Shown here: positions 33,424-42,770 of the stretch, one piece after another
Layout of the letters: every line of letters begins with the position of its first letter
Position numbering within the stretch: the first letter of the stretch is position 1
From: Chitinophaga filiformis
GTDB lineage: Bacteria > Bacteroidota > Bacteroidia > Chitinophagales > Chitinophagaceae
DNA: 64,000 bases
NCBI RefSeq assembly: GCF_023100805.1
Contig: NZ_CP095855.1
Span: 3,513,001-3,577,000 of the forward strand
Direction of reading: 5' to 3'
Notes under the pieces: model-generated
Database searches by the model: none
What the model saw: only the letters and a program-made list of their open reading frames with translations
What the model was told of the DNA's origin: nothing
Made by a program: the position numbers and the translations under genes

Positions 33424-34182
33424 TTACAGGAGCTTGCTATTCACTGCATATGACAGGGCTTCGACTATGTTATTTACCTCAAGGCGCTCGAATATTCTCC
33501 TCCGGTAATATTTAACGGTGTCAGGGGCCACAAAGATCTTTTCTGCGATCTGATTAATGGAGAGTCCCTGGGCGTGTAGTCGTAAAACTTCTGTTTCCCG
33601 CTCGCTTAGCGTAGGTTTTTCTGATTTACGCCATATCTTCTTTCCTGCCACCAGTTCCCACATCTCGGCAGACCCTTGTTTATAGATACGAACATTTCCC
33701 GGCGATTGATGATGGGAGAGCGACACAATACACATAGACTTCCACAACCTTCCATCCTGGGTGAGGAAAAGCGGGGTCAGTTTATGATTGATCAGGATGT
33801 GCTTGCCGTCTTTATGGATCAGGTGGAAATCATAAGTAATGCTGTAAAGTTTTCGCTCATCCACAGGGACCCCGGCATAAAAATCGAATCCTGCCTCATT
33901 GATGAGGTTCAGTAATTCCAGGTCTTTTTCCGGAACATGGCGGAAATAAAACTCATAGCCCAGTTGGAGTACCTCTTCCGCCGTATAGCCGCAAAGGAAC
34001 AGGGGGTTGTCCGATACGTATTCAAATGAGAGGTTAGTATAATCGATCAGATACACACTTTCGTAGGTCAGACGTGCAAATGCTTTGACCACCTCCAGGT
34101 AATGCTGTTCTCCTCTGTCCGGGGGCTGAATTTCTCCTAATTTATTTTTGGTTAATAGACCAGACCTGGGTTCCTCTTTCAT
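33424..34182 (-). CDS. LuxR-type regulator with PAS-like domain
   Basis: 252 aa. Residues ~30-150 resemble a PAS fold (VYLIDYTNLSFEYVSDNPLFLCGYTAEEV ... IHKDGKHILINHKLTPLFL). The C-terminal LuxR HTH is LSERETEVLRLHAQGLSINQIAEKIFVAPDTVKYYRRRIFERLEV. There is no receiver domain, so it is probably controlled by a ligand or by protein contact through the PAS region. It is divergent from the DUF3667 gene. Targets unknown. Confidence 0.88.
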   Translation of the reverse strand: MKEEPRSGLLTKNKLGEIQPPDRGEQHYLEVVKAFARLTYESVYLIDYTNLSFEYVSDNPLFLCGYTAEEVLQLGYEFYFRHVPEKDLELLNLINEAGFDFYAGVPVDERKLYSITYDFHLIHKDGKHILINHKLTPLFLTQDGRLWKSMCIVSLSHHQSPGNVRIYKQGSAEMWELVAGKKIWRKSEKPTLSERETEVLRLHAQGLSINQIAEKIFVAPDTVKYYRRRIFERLEVNNIVEALSYAVNSKLL

Positions 34183-34340
34183 GCACGGGTATTAAACGGG
34201 CATAAAATTACACTCAAGTGTAGGGTTTCGCAAATTTTTTTATTTCACTTTTGACAGAAAGACGGGATGGTATGGACTTTTCGGAGACTAATACTGCGAA
34301 ATTGTTCAGCTATTCTGCTGACCCTTAATTGCCCTTTTCA

Positions 34341-35060
34341 ATGAACTGTAGAAATTGTAACCAAAGTATATCAGCCAATTATTGCGGCCATTGTGGTACG
34401 CCTGTCATTTTGAAAAGAGTGGACGCTCATTATATTGTCCACGAAATACAACATGTCCTGCATTTTGAGAAGGGTATACTGTATACTATCCAATCAATGT
34501 TGCTCCGGCCGGGGAAGAATATAAGGACTTTTATAATCGATGACAGGAGCAGACTGATTAAACCGGTGATCTATATCATCATCACGTCTCTGATCTATTC
34601 GGTCATCAGTCATTTTTTTCACCTTTACAGGTATCAGGAGGGCGTCCATAGCCAGCCCCATTCAGCTACCAGCAACATCATGTCATGGATTGAGAACCAT
34701 TATGGTTATGCAAACATTATCATGGGGGGCTTCATCGGGTTATGGCTGAAACTGATATATAGGAAAAGCAGTTACAATTTCTTCGAAATACTGATCATGC
34801 TATGTTTCGTGATGGGGACAGGCATGTTGTTGTTAGGCATATTTGCGCTGGTTGAAGGAACTACAGGCCTGCACCTTGCAAATATCGCAGGAGCGGTAAC
34901 GCTTATTTATTGCTCATGGGCTATCGGTCAGTTTTTTAGCAGCGGGAAGATTGCCAGCTACCTGTTTGCCGCCATTGCTTATTTGCTAGGAATGATATCA
35001 TTTTTCATGACTGCTTTCCTGCTGGGCTTTTTAATAGATTCATTGACAAAGCTTAAATAG
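34341..35060 (+). CDS. DUF3667 membrane protein
   Basis: An N-terminal zinc ribbon (CRNCNQSISANYCGHCG, residues 3-19) is followed by four to five hydrophobic segments. The HEIQHVLHFEKGILYTIQSMLLRPGKNIRTFI block is the DUF3667 signature. I use the ATG at 34341; the TTG upstream adds four residues. Common in Bacteroidota, function unknown. It lies opposite the LuxR-type regulator, with 158 bp between starts. Confidence 0.85.
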   Translation: MNCRNCNQSISANYCGHCGTPVILKRVDAHYIVHEIQHVLHFEKGILYTIQSMLLRPGKNIRTFIIDDRSRLIKPVIYIIITSLIYSVISHFFHLYRYQEGVHSQPHSATSNIMSWIENHYGYANIIMGGFIGLWLKLIYRKSSYNFFEILIMLCFVMGTGMLLLGIFALVEGTTGLHLANIAGAVTLIYCSWAIGQFFSSGKIASYLFAAIAYLLGMISFFMTAFLLGFLIDSLTKLK

Positions 35061-35118
35061 ATCATCTGATATTACCTTTGCTATTCTCCTGCAACAACCT
35101 GCGGCGCTGAACGAAAGT

Positions 35119-37335
35119 TTAAGGCGTATACTGCCACCTGATCTCAACATGCTGATCACCTGCAATTGCGTATTCAAAATGCCCGCCGGTAAGCGGGGTT
35201 CCTTCCAGTGCAATTTCCTCCCCTTGTAATTCGAACGTGAAATGAGGCAGGTCCGCGTCTCCTGCTTTTACTATGACGAGGCGACAGTTGATCTGCCTGC
35301 TTCCCTGTACATCAAATGATACGCACTGCTCTTCAGATGTTTTGAAGTGCAATACGGGGTAATCTACAAAAATACAAAAGTCAGCGCCCGGTATCCGGAA
35401 GTAATGCCTTGGCACAATACCAAATGCATTACCAGCGCCATACACTTCCTGGCCTACAGATCCGGACTGTTCCCAACCATCGTGTATATCTTCCAGTACT
35501 ATCCACAGGTTCCTGTCAAGCTCTCCGGTTTTGATATCTTTTGATAACATTTCGTCCGGTAACATAGGCGGATAGTAGTAGCATGCCCGGTCTATCAGAT
35601 AGCGGATATACTCACCGATTAAGAGGCGGACTGATGCTGGCACAGGAGCGCCGTCCGCCAGGTTGATATACTCATTAAGAGTGCAAAAAACCTCAGACTC
35701 CTCGTACGCTGCTGTGTAAGGCGCATCGTTCAAAGGAAACAAAGCAAAGAAAGTCCGGTGATGTTTCCCGTAACCATAATTACAATCCCATAACTGTACA
35801 TTACGGAAGATGTTGGCAAGGCAGGTAAAACTTAGATCAAGGTATTGCTGATTGCCGGTTATTTTCCACAGTTTGAGCAGCGCCTTGGCACTGAATGCTG
35901 TATTGTTAGCCTGATAGAACAGGTCGAAACCAAGTCCTGCAAGCGATTTTGCGGCATTTTCCGCTTCCTCCAGGTATTCCTTTTTACCGGTTAGTTCATA
36001 TGCCTGTAACATAATATGCGCATACAAACCGGCAACATCTTTCTCTCCGCCTTTGCCTGGTTGTGTCTCCGCCTTTAGTACTTCAAGTGTATCCATCTTA
36101 TAGAACACAGGCCAATGATAGTTAAAATGCTTCGCTACACGTATTGCGAAACCAAGAGAGTTCAAAAAGAGCTTTTCAGCCTCTTTATCACCCCGGGCAG
36201 CCAGCCTGGAGAGATTCAGCAATGGATGATGCAGATACCATGAATCCATTGTGAGCGGCATCTTTTGTTCCTCTTCTCCCTCAAGGCTGTCTGCAACGGC
36301 AGGTAGCCACCTCATCATTGTCTTCAGATCAGGATTATAGAATTGATCCAATGTTTCTGAGATCTCCTGGATAACCGGCAATTGTTTCCCTGTCCATTCT
36401 TTATAATCCACCAGGGGTAACATTACTGCCAGTTGCACCATCACTTCCGGTGGAGTTTTGTAGTCGCAGAGATACGCATTGAGGTATCTTTTGCCCCCTA
36501 TGTATGTCCAGCAACCATGGTTATCCAGATCACGCAGTCCATTCTCAAGAATGTCCGGCCAATGTTTGTAACTGGTGGCAGGCCGGGGCATTGCCAGATA
36601 CACCGCCGCGAGCATATCCAGGAACTGTTTGATCATGTCTGTATCTGTCCGGGCGATATTGGTATCGAATGTTACATAGGCATCATTTACGACGAATGGT
36701 ATGTTTGCAGGCAGGGGTTTGTCAGTAGTGGGGGGCAACATCACCCCCATTTCAGGCCATTGCCCGCCTACAAGTTCTCTTGCGGAGGTGCCGGTTACGT
36801 CGTTATATGATGCTAATGATGTCAGATTTTGCAGGTATAATACTGCGCCAAATGCCGGCTCTCTTTCTGTAAAATACACCAGGCCTGAGCGGGTGCCGGC
36901 CTGTTTAACGTGCAGATCGCCTTCTGTATATTCAGGCTTATTGTCTATCGAGGATACAATGATATCGCGGGGCCAGAAAGGAATGAACAACGAAACAGCA
37001 GGGGTGAACGTTGTCTGATAATGTAATACTGTTTGAGCGCCTTTGTTGATGGTAATATGTGTCGTTTGCTTTCCTGAGGGGGTAGTTGTTACAACGTCAA
37101 CACCATTAGCTGTTTCGCTGCAGGATTGCACCATTAAATGTCCGCCGTGGCTGAAAGCTGCCCTGAACATCACCTGTGCTCCTGTTTCCTGGCTTACTGC
37201 TATCCATATGGAATCAGGGGCCGCATAGACCTGAAACGAAAAAGCGCCTGTTTCTGCTTTATAGAGCTCCAGCTTTTCATCACTGGCAAAATAATGTGAG
37301 GCGGCTACTGCCCATGTGGATAATACTTTACTCAT
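35119..37335 (-). CDS. Large cytoplasmic protein, probable (alpha/alpha)6 toroid
   Basis: 738 aa, no signal peptide. Residues 1-210 are beta-rich, 230-640 are helical with features of six-hairpin glycosidases or glucuronyl epimerases: KHWPDILENGLRDLDNHGCWTYIGGKRYL, DVAGLYAHIMLQAYELTGKKEYLEEAENAAKSLAG and NTAFSAKALLKLWKITGNQQYLDLSF. A C-terminal beta domain follows. The repeats of Y-L-E-A/K are typical of toroid helices. Catalytic acids were not assigned, so the carbohydrate role is an inference. Confidence 0.65.
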   Translation of the reverse strand: MSKVLSTWAVAASHYFASDEKLELYKAETGAFSFQVYAAPDSIWIAVSQETGAQVMFRAAFSHGGHLMVQSCSETANGVDVVTTTPSGKQTTHITINKGAQTVLHYQTTFTPAVSLFIPFWPRDIIVSSIDNKPEYTEGDLHVKQAGTRSGLVYFTEREPAFGAVLYLQNLTSLASYNDVTGTSARELVGGQWPEMGVMLPPTTDKPLPANIPFVVNDAYVTFDTNIARTDTDMIKQFLDMLAAVYLAMPRPATSYKHWPDILENGLRDLDNHGCWTYIGGKRYLNAYLCDYKTPPEVMVQLAVMLPLVDYKEWTGKQLPVIQEISETLDQFYNPDLKTMMRWLPAVADSLEGEEEQKMPLTMDSWYLHHPLLNLSRLAARGDKEAEKLFLNSLGFAIRVAKHFNYHWPVFYKMDTLEVLKAETQPGKGGEKDVAGLYAHIMLQAYELTGKKEYLEEAENAAKSLAGLGFDLFYQANNTAFSAKALLKLWKITGNQQYLDLSFTCLANIFRNVQLWDCNYGYGKHHRTFFALFPLNDAPYTAAYEESEVFCTLNEYINLADGAPVPASVRLLIGEYIRYLIDRACYYYPPMLPDEMLSKDIKTGELDRNLWIVLEDIHDGWEQSGSVGQEVYGAGNAFGIVPRHYFRIPGADFCIFVDYPVLHFKTSEEQCVSFDVQGSRQINCRLVIVKAGDADLPHFTFELQGEEIALEGTPLTGGHFEYAIAGDQHVEIRWQYTP

Positions 37336-37937
37336 AGTGAATTACTTTTACTTCATTTAAAATTCCGCTGCTATATATCCATACTGTTATCACGCACTGG
37401 CGCTATCGCTAAGTGCATGTAAAGTATGTATCTGTTCGATCACTGGTTTACTTATGCAGTGTGGTTATTTATGCGCATAATGTACCTCAGCCGGCTTAAT
37501 GATGAATGGTTTATATGAACAGGCCAGTACCATATTTATTGGCCGGCTTCATCATTTGATATCTGCAAGTGCAGGCATTATGCGCCCGCCAACATTGTAG
37601 TTCGCGAAGCCACTGACAGTCTGGACAGCTCAGGGGGCTATAAATACCAATTGTTCCCGAACAGCTTTTTTTACGTAATGATATCACCTAAAAGTATACC
37701 AATAGCATATAGCAAGGTATTGCTGAATGCAGGTAACGGCATCCGCTATAGCTTGGGACTAGCGGAATAGTCAGTAACAGTTTACCGTTTGGAACCAGTT
37801 TCGGGAATGGAGCAATATATAGTTTACACTGGTTGAAAATGAGGGCTTGCAACAGCGGCATATGCGCCCAACTGTCGATCTGGCTATGTCATCCATGTCC
37901 TGATTTATGAAAAGACTGCTTCAGGTAGCCTTTTCGT
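37336..37937. other. 600-bp gap with a startless open frame
   Basis: No complete gene. On the plus strand, one frame stays open from about 37516 to 37770 (reading GGYKYQLFPNSFFYVMISP and ending IRYSLGLAE) without any start codon; it may be a decayed gene or chance. A direct repeat CCGGCTTnATGATG / CCGGCTTCATCATT lies at about 37490-37555. No terminator with a T-run was seen. Confidence 0.3.
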
Positions 37938-38924
37938 TTACTTTGATACTCTTTTCAGGAAATCGCGCATCAAGGTTACAATAACCGGTTTTGCTTCATC
38001 TAAGGCAAAGTGCCCTCCCTCGACTATATGCACTTCTGCTTCCGGTACATCGTCTTTGTATTTCCATGCGCCCGCCACTGTAAAAGAAGGGTCGTATTTC
38101 CCCCATATCACCTGCATTTTGGGCTGATGCTCTCTCATCCATTTTTGCCATTTAGGATATGACCTGACGTTGTTCTGATAATCATAAAATAAGTTTAGCT
38201 GGATGTCAGCCATGCCCGGCTTGTTCAGGAAAAGGAATTCATCTGTATAGGTATCGGGATCGATCTTTTCGGGGGTAGGCGTACTGCCGATGTGCCTTTG
38301 CTTTGTAGCTTCAAAGCTGATGAAGTTCTTCTTTACAATAGCGTAATTTTGTTCTTTGTTGGCCCAGAATGCCTTCCTGGCATCCCATAAGGGAGAAAGC
38401 CCTTCCATATGACTGACCGCATTCTGGATGATGATGGCCTGTATCTTCCCTGGGTTTTTCTCCGCTACGCGCATGCCAATGGGGCCACCATAATCCTGTT
38501 GTACCAATATGAACTTTTCCAGCGACAGTTTTTCAATGAACTGATCGATATAGGCCGCCAGATTGTCAAAGGTATAATTAAAGCTATCAGCCGCAGGCTG
38601 ACTACTATGTCCAAATCCAATATAGTCAGGTGCAATCACATGATAATCGTTTGACAGATCTTCCAGGAGTGGTTGCCACATGCGCGAAGAGGAGGGAAAG
38701 CCATGTAGAAAGAGAATTGTTGTTTTGTTCTTAGCCCCGCCTTCCCTGTAAAAAATATTATAGTTACCAATGACAAGTGTCTTGTAGGCAATTGCATTGA
38801 CAGTTTCCGGGGAAGCGCTGATTGCTTTGTGTTGTTCCATTTTTTTTACCTGGGCAGGAAGTATATTGTTGCCGGTCAACAAAAATACCAAAACAATGAC
38901 TGATTTTTTAACAAATGAATCCAT
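37938..38924 (-). CDS. Secreted alpha/beta hydrolase (dehalogenase/epoxide-hydrolase-like)
   Basis: A signal peptide (VIVLVFLLTGNNILPAQ) precedes an alpha/beta hydrolase with Asp nucleophile: LVQQDYGGPIGMRVAE corresponds to HDWGG in haloalkane dehalogenases and epoxide hydrolases. The HGFPSSSRMW oxyanion loop and the C-terminal VEGGHFALDEAKP histidine complete the triad. The cap (EGLSPLWDARKAF onward) is helical. Substrate not predictable. 328 aa is full length. Confidence 0.85.
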   Translation of the reverse strand: MDSFVKKSVIVLVFLLTGNNILPAQVKKMEQHKAISASPETVNAIAYKTLVIGNYNIFYREGGAKNKTTILFLHGFPSSSRMWQPLLEDLSNDYHVIAPDYIGFGHSSQPAADSFNYTFDNLAAYIDQFIEKLSLEKFILVQQDYGGPIGMRVAEKNPGKIQAIIIQNAVSHMEGLSPLWDARKAFWANKEQNYAIVKKNFISFEATKQRHIGSTPTPEKIDPDTYTDEFLFLNKPGMADIQLNLFYDYQNNVRSYPKWQKWMREHQPKMQVIWGKYDPSFTVAGAWKYKDDVPEAEVHIVEGGHFALDEAKPVIVTLMRDFLKRVSK

Positions 38925-38989
38925 ACGGCTTGTTTGAATGGATCGAAGTTAAAGAAAAATGGAAAGTTTAACCTGCTCTGTAAACGATC

Positions 38990-39511
38990 TTAATGCTGAC
39001 CTTTTACCACATAATGCAATTGAACGGTGTTGTCATTTAGTCTTTTCACATCAAGCAATGCCAGCTGATATTCAGCCTCTACATCGTTCACCAGCGGTAA
39101 TCCTTTGCCGAACAGCACTGGTTCTACTACGAGGATGATTTCATTTACCAATCCCTTTCTGATAAATGCACTTACGGTTTGCGTACCGCCAATGATCACC
39201 GCTTTGGTGTGTCCTTTGGCAACGAGATCTGCGATGATCTTTTCCGGGCTATCGCTGGTGAACAATACATTGGATTGGGAAGGTGTGGCCTTTGTGTCAT
39301 GTGTCAGTACCACGAGGGAACCAGTATCTTTTAGCGGCAGGTAGTTGGGCGACAGGATATTGTATGTTGTTTTCCCCATGATCACGGCTTGTGTTTGCTG
39401 CGCGATTGCCATAAATCCTTGTCCGTATTCCGGCGACAACCAATCAGGTACGTTCCTGTCGTTACTGATCAATCCATTGGCAGAAGCGGCGAGATAAATA
39501 ATGATTTCCAT
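38990..39511 (-). CDS. Dihydrofolate reductase / RibD C-terminal family protein
   Basis: 173 aa. Motifs MGKTTYNILSPNYLPL, GSLVVLTHD and VIIGGTQTVSAFIRKGLVNEIILVVEPVLFGKGLPLV mark the RibD_C/DHFR-like fold, which binds NADPH. It lacks the deaminase half of RibD, so it is one of the common stand-alone reductases of unknown substrate. It is 65 bp upstream of the secreted hydrolase on the same strand. Confidence 0.85.
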   Translation of the reverse strand: MEIIIYLAASANGLISNDRNVPDWLSPEYGQGFMAIAQQTQAVIMGKTTYNILSPNYLPLKDTGSLVVLTHDTKATPSQSNVLFTSDSPEKIIADLVAKGHTKAVIIGGTQTVSAFIRKGLVNEIILVVEPVLFGKGLPLVNDVEAEYQLALLDVKRLNDNTVQLHYVVKGQH

Positions 39512-39856
39512 TTTGTAAGCTTTTATTATTATGAATCTTATTGTAATAGCAAAAGTATTGGTCTGAAAACGAAATCATCCGCCGTATAAAAGACATATAA
39601 GGGGCAATTTGAGACATCTGCCCGGGAATACTGAGGAGGAATACGATGGTTCGCTGTAAAACAATTTTCAAGATAAAGTGTTTGGTAAAATTACGACAGG
39701 GAAATTGCGTCACCTGGGGTGAGATTTAAATAGCTTTCACAGGCATTTTTTAAGCAGGGTGGAAGTCACCAGTGGACAATCCTGCCGGCAGGAGTAAAGG
39801 CCCGTAACCAGGCCCCGACTTTAGTAAAATAATATAATGACCTAAAATCAGCAATT
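39512..39856. other. Intergenic region, no supported gene
   Basis: The start regions of two divergent genes. A 252-bp minus-strand frame overlapping the reductase start is judged spurious. No clear promoter consensus or palindrome was seen. Confidence 0.35.
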
Positions 39857-40549
39857 ATGAAAATCGGCAAAATTCTGTTCGTTGTTACGTCTCATGATGA
39901 ATTAGGCGATACCGGTAAAAAGACAGGTCTGTGGATTGAGGAGTTTGCTGCTCCCTATTACACATTTCATGATCTGGGAAAAGAAATTGTTATTGCGTCA
40001 CCCAAAGGGGGGCAGGCCCCGATTGACCCCAAAAGCGATCTGCCGGAAAACCGGACAGAGGCTACGATACGGTATTATAGTGATAAAGAGACACAGAACA
40101 AGCTTAGCAATACGGTGACGCTAAGCTCCGTTTCGGAAAGCGACTTCGATACGATTTTCTACCCGGGCGGACATGGGCCAATGTGGGACCTTCCCGATAA
40201 TAAAGACTCCATCCGGCTGATCGAATCATTTTATAATAATGGAAAGCTCGTAACGCTGGTGTGTCATGCTCCGGTGGCCTTGAAGAATGTAAAATCTCCC
40301 AATGGTGAATGGCTCATTAAAGGTAAAAGAGTAGCAGCATTTACCAACTCCGAAGAAGAGGCGGTGCAATTGACAAAAGTGGTGCCTTTTCTCCTGGAAG
40401 ATATGTTGAAAGAAAGGGGAGCGAATTTTCAAAAAGGAGAGGACTGGCTGCCTTTTGTGACCCGCGACGGGTTGTTGATAACGGGGCAAAACCCGGCCTC
40501 ATCTGTCCTGGCTGCACATACTGTACTTGAGTATGCAGCAAGGTCATGA
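39857..40549 (+). CDS. DJ-1/PfpI family class I glutamine amidotransferase-like protein
   Basis: 230 aa with the DJ-1/PfpI fold. The nucleophile elbow is LVTLVCHAPVAL with the catalytic cysteine, and GGHGPMWDLPDN and TNSEEEAVQL resemble the Hsp31/HchA-like group. GLLITGQNPASS is the closing strand. Related proteins act as deglycases or chaperones against methylglyoxal; which applies here is unknown. The gene stands alone. Confidence 0.87.
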   Translation: MKIGKILFVVTSHDELGDTGKKTGLWIEEFAAPYYTFHDLGKEIVIASPKGGQAPIDPKSDLPENRTEATIRYYSDKETQNKLSNTVTLSSVSESDFDTIFYPGGHGPMWDLPDNKDSIRLIESFYNNGKLVTLVCHAPVALKNVKSPNGEWLIKGKRVAAFTNSEEEAVQLTKVVPFLLEDMLKERGANFQKGEDWLPFVTRDGLLITGQNPASSVLAAHTVLEYAARS

Positions 40550-40692
40550 ATTTTTTTATTCCTGTTTATTCTTGATGCAGGAAACGCGTCATAGTGATTC
40601 CGAAACGTAAACATGACAGGAGTAAGAATTCATATACAACTGCATCTGAGATACCGGTAAGGTTGAATCACCAGCTGTTAAAAATGCAAGGT

Positions 40693-41535
40693 TTAACGTC
40701 CTTTAAACCAGTCAATACCGTCTATCTTGTTGTATTCGGCGGGAATGGCACTTAGTCGTCGTAAGACCTTGTAATTGTCGCTGTCCGGTAGTTTATTGGA
40801 TACAATCAGTTTTCCTGTCTTTTGGTCTTTTTCATTTTTCTCATAGTAAATATATTCTAAGGTGTCAACCGCTTCTCCATTCCATTTGTATTTATACATT
40901 TCCGTCTGGCCGGGATGTCCATAACAAACTCCCCGGATGATTTGCTCTTTGGGTGAAAATGTTGGATTTATAAATTCAAAGCCTTGTGAAAAGGACTGCT
41001 CATCTGGTCTTAGCAGATAAACATCACTAAACGCCTTTAAACAGCAACCGTTGGAGCCGTACCAGTTTACGACAAAATCCTTCAGATGGTCGCCATTGAT
41101 GTCAAGAATAGTATCTCCGGTGTATTCCGCTTGCATGTAGGGTATCTCATTTGATGCCACCTGTTGGAGACCTTTATCTGTTTTGACAAAGATGTTGATG
41201 TATGTATAATAAGGCGCATACCTTTTTATAATGAGGTGCGGATGTGCTTTGGTAAAATAATAGTCGCTGCTTAAGTGAACTTCAACCTGGGAGGAGCTGT
41301 CTGGCAGTGTTACCACATATTTTTCCTGAAAGCGGCTATCCTGCTTAGCGGCTGCAATGCCAGTCGCCTCATGCAGAATACTGTCAATTCTTATGCTGTC
41401 AATCTTTTCAGCGTCAGGTGCCGTGTTTTTTGTACTATCAGTCACCTTGGAAATGATAGTCTTCCTTTCTTTGGGGTGGCACGAGAATAGTAATGAAACA
41501 ATCCCGATTGAAAAGGCAATGATGATATACTTCAT
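40693..41535 (-). CDS. Hypothetical lipoprotein
   Basis: 280 aa. A type II signal peptide ends at lipobox LLFSC-H (Cys19). The central part holds DTILDINGDHLKDFVVNWYGSNGCC, an Asp-rich loop like FG-GAP/EF-type calcium motifs. No enzyme motif. A surface-anchored protein of unknown function. Confidence 0.7.
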   Translation of the reverse strand: MKYIIIAFSIGIVSLLFSCHPKERKTIISKVTDSTKNTAPDAEKIDSIRIDSILHEATGIAAAKQDSRFQEKYVVTLPDSSSQVEVHLSSDYYFTKAHPHLIIKRYAPYYTYINIFVKTDKGLQQVASNEIPYMQAEYTGDTILDINGDHLKDFVVNWYGSNGCCLKAFSDVYLLRPDEQSFSQGFEFINPTFSPKEQIIRGVCYGHPGQTEMYKYKWNGEAVDTLEYIYYEKNEKDQKTGKLIVSNKLPDSDNYKVLRRLSAIPAEYNKIDGIDWFKGR

Positions 41536-41771
41536 AGGTCAGGAGTGTGATTTAAAATATGATCCGGAGCTAACATTTTCAAAAATAATGTTTTTTAACA
41601 AGATCATGAACGCCTTTCCATTTTCTATCCCGTGACCTGTTACCCCGGTCGGTATTTGATAAGTTGAATATCTTTGCTCCGTCAATAATGATGGTTAGTC
41701 ATCAGTGTATGAAACGCCGTCTCTGAGGTAAACTACCGGAGGGGACGTATAATCTTAAGTCGATCAGCATC

Positions 41772-42704
41772 ATGGAAAAGAAACGTGTCGTATTTTTTCT
41801 GTTTGACCACGTACACCTGCTGGACCTGGCAGGAGCAGTCACAGTCTTTTATGAAGCAGGATGTTGTGGCCACCCATATGAATTGCGATATGTATCGCCC
41901 TATACTGCACCCGGTACTTCTTCGGGATTGGGCTTTACCCGCGTGGAGCCGCTGGACGCTGTCGACATTCAATCTGCCGATATAGTGATCGTAGCAGGAA
42001 TGGATCTTTCAAAATGGGGTCATACAGATGGCAGCGCATGGATCCCCTGGCTACAAAACGCTGCTGCTGTAGGCGCTACCGTATGTTCTGTCTGTACGGC
42101 TGCATTTGCCCTGGCTATGGCCGGGCTCCTGGATGGACGCAGCTGCACAACGCACTGGGGGTATACCGCAGCCTTACAGCAACACTTTCCTAAGTTGCAG
42201 GTGATAGAGAACAGGTTGTTCGTCAAAAGCGATAATATCTACACCAGCGCCGGTATTTCGACAGGCATTGACCTGGCGCTGTTCCTGGTGGAAGAACATT
42301 ATGGCCCTACATTCGCCTATACGGTGGCCAAAGACATGGTCGTTTACATCCGTCGCGACGGACAGGCTTCCCAGCATAGCATCCATCTGCAGCACCGGCA
42401 GCATATCAATCATCAGATACACGAAGTGCAGGACTATATCACCCATCATCTGCATACAAAGCTGACAATCAATGAACTGGCGGCAATGGTGTATATGTCG
42501 TCGCGGAACCTCACCCGTCTGTTCAAATCTACCACAGGTATCACCATTGGGGATTACATCCGTAACCTGCGGGAAGAGAAGGCCTCCCAATTGCTGAAGG
42601 AAGGCCAGAAGCTGGCATGGGTAGCTAAGACCTGTGGCATCGGCAGTACCCGTCAACTGAGCCAGCTTGCAAAGAAAGCCGGCATAACGGCTAAATTGGC
42701 CTGA
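41772..42704 (+). CDS. GlxA-type regulator: DJ-1/PfpI domain plus AraC HTH
   Basis: 310 aa. Residues 1-175 are a DJ-1/PfpI domain (FFLFDHVHLLDLAGAVTVFYEA; ATVCSVCTAAFALAMAGLLDGRSCTTHWG; YTSAGISTGIDLALFLV). The C-terminal 90 residues are an AraC HTH (LTINELAAMVYMSSRNLTRLFKSTTGITIGDYIRNLREEKASQLL). GlxA-type proteins use the degenerate amidotransferase domain as a sensor. It lies just upstream of another DJ-1 protein on the same strand and probably regulates it. Confidence 0.88.
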   Translation: MEKKRVVFFLFDHVHLLDLAGAVTVFYEAGCCGHPYELRYVSPYTAPGTSSGLGFTRVEPLDAVDIQSADIVIVAGMDLSKWGHTDGSAWIPWLQNAAAVGATVCSVCTAAFALAMAGLLDGRSCTTHWGYTAALQQHFPKLQVIENRLFVKSDNIYTSAGISTGIDLALFLVEEHYGPTFAYTVAKDMVVYIRRDGQASQHSIHLQHRQHINHQIHEVQDYITHHLHTKLTINELAAMVYMSSRNLTRLFKSTTGITIGDYIRNLREEKASQLLKEGQKLAWVAKTCGIGSTRQLSQLAKKAGITAKLA

Positions 42705-42770
42705 TTAGCAGGCTGCTTGTCCTTCTTTGTACCTTACCCCTGCAGTAATTTGCATGTATAATAATTGTAT

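Noticed and set aside
39462..39713. 83-codon minus-strand frame at the reductase start
   Set aside because: Overlaps the start of the RibD-like gene in another frame and shows no domain.
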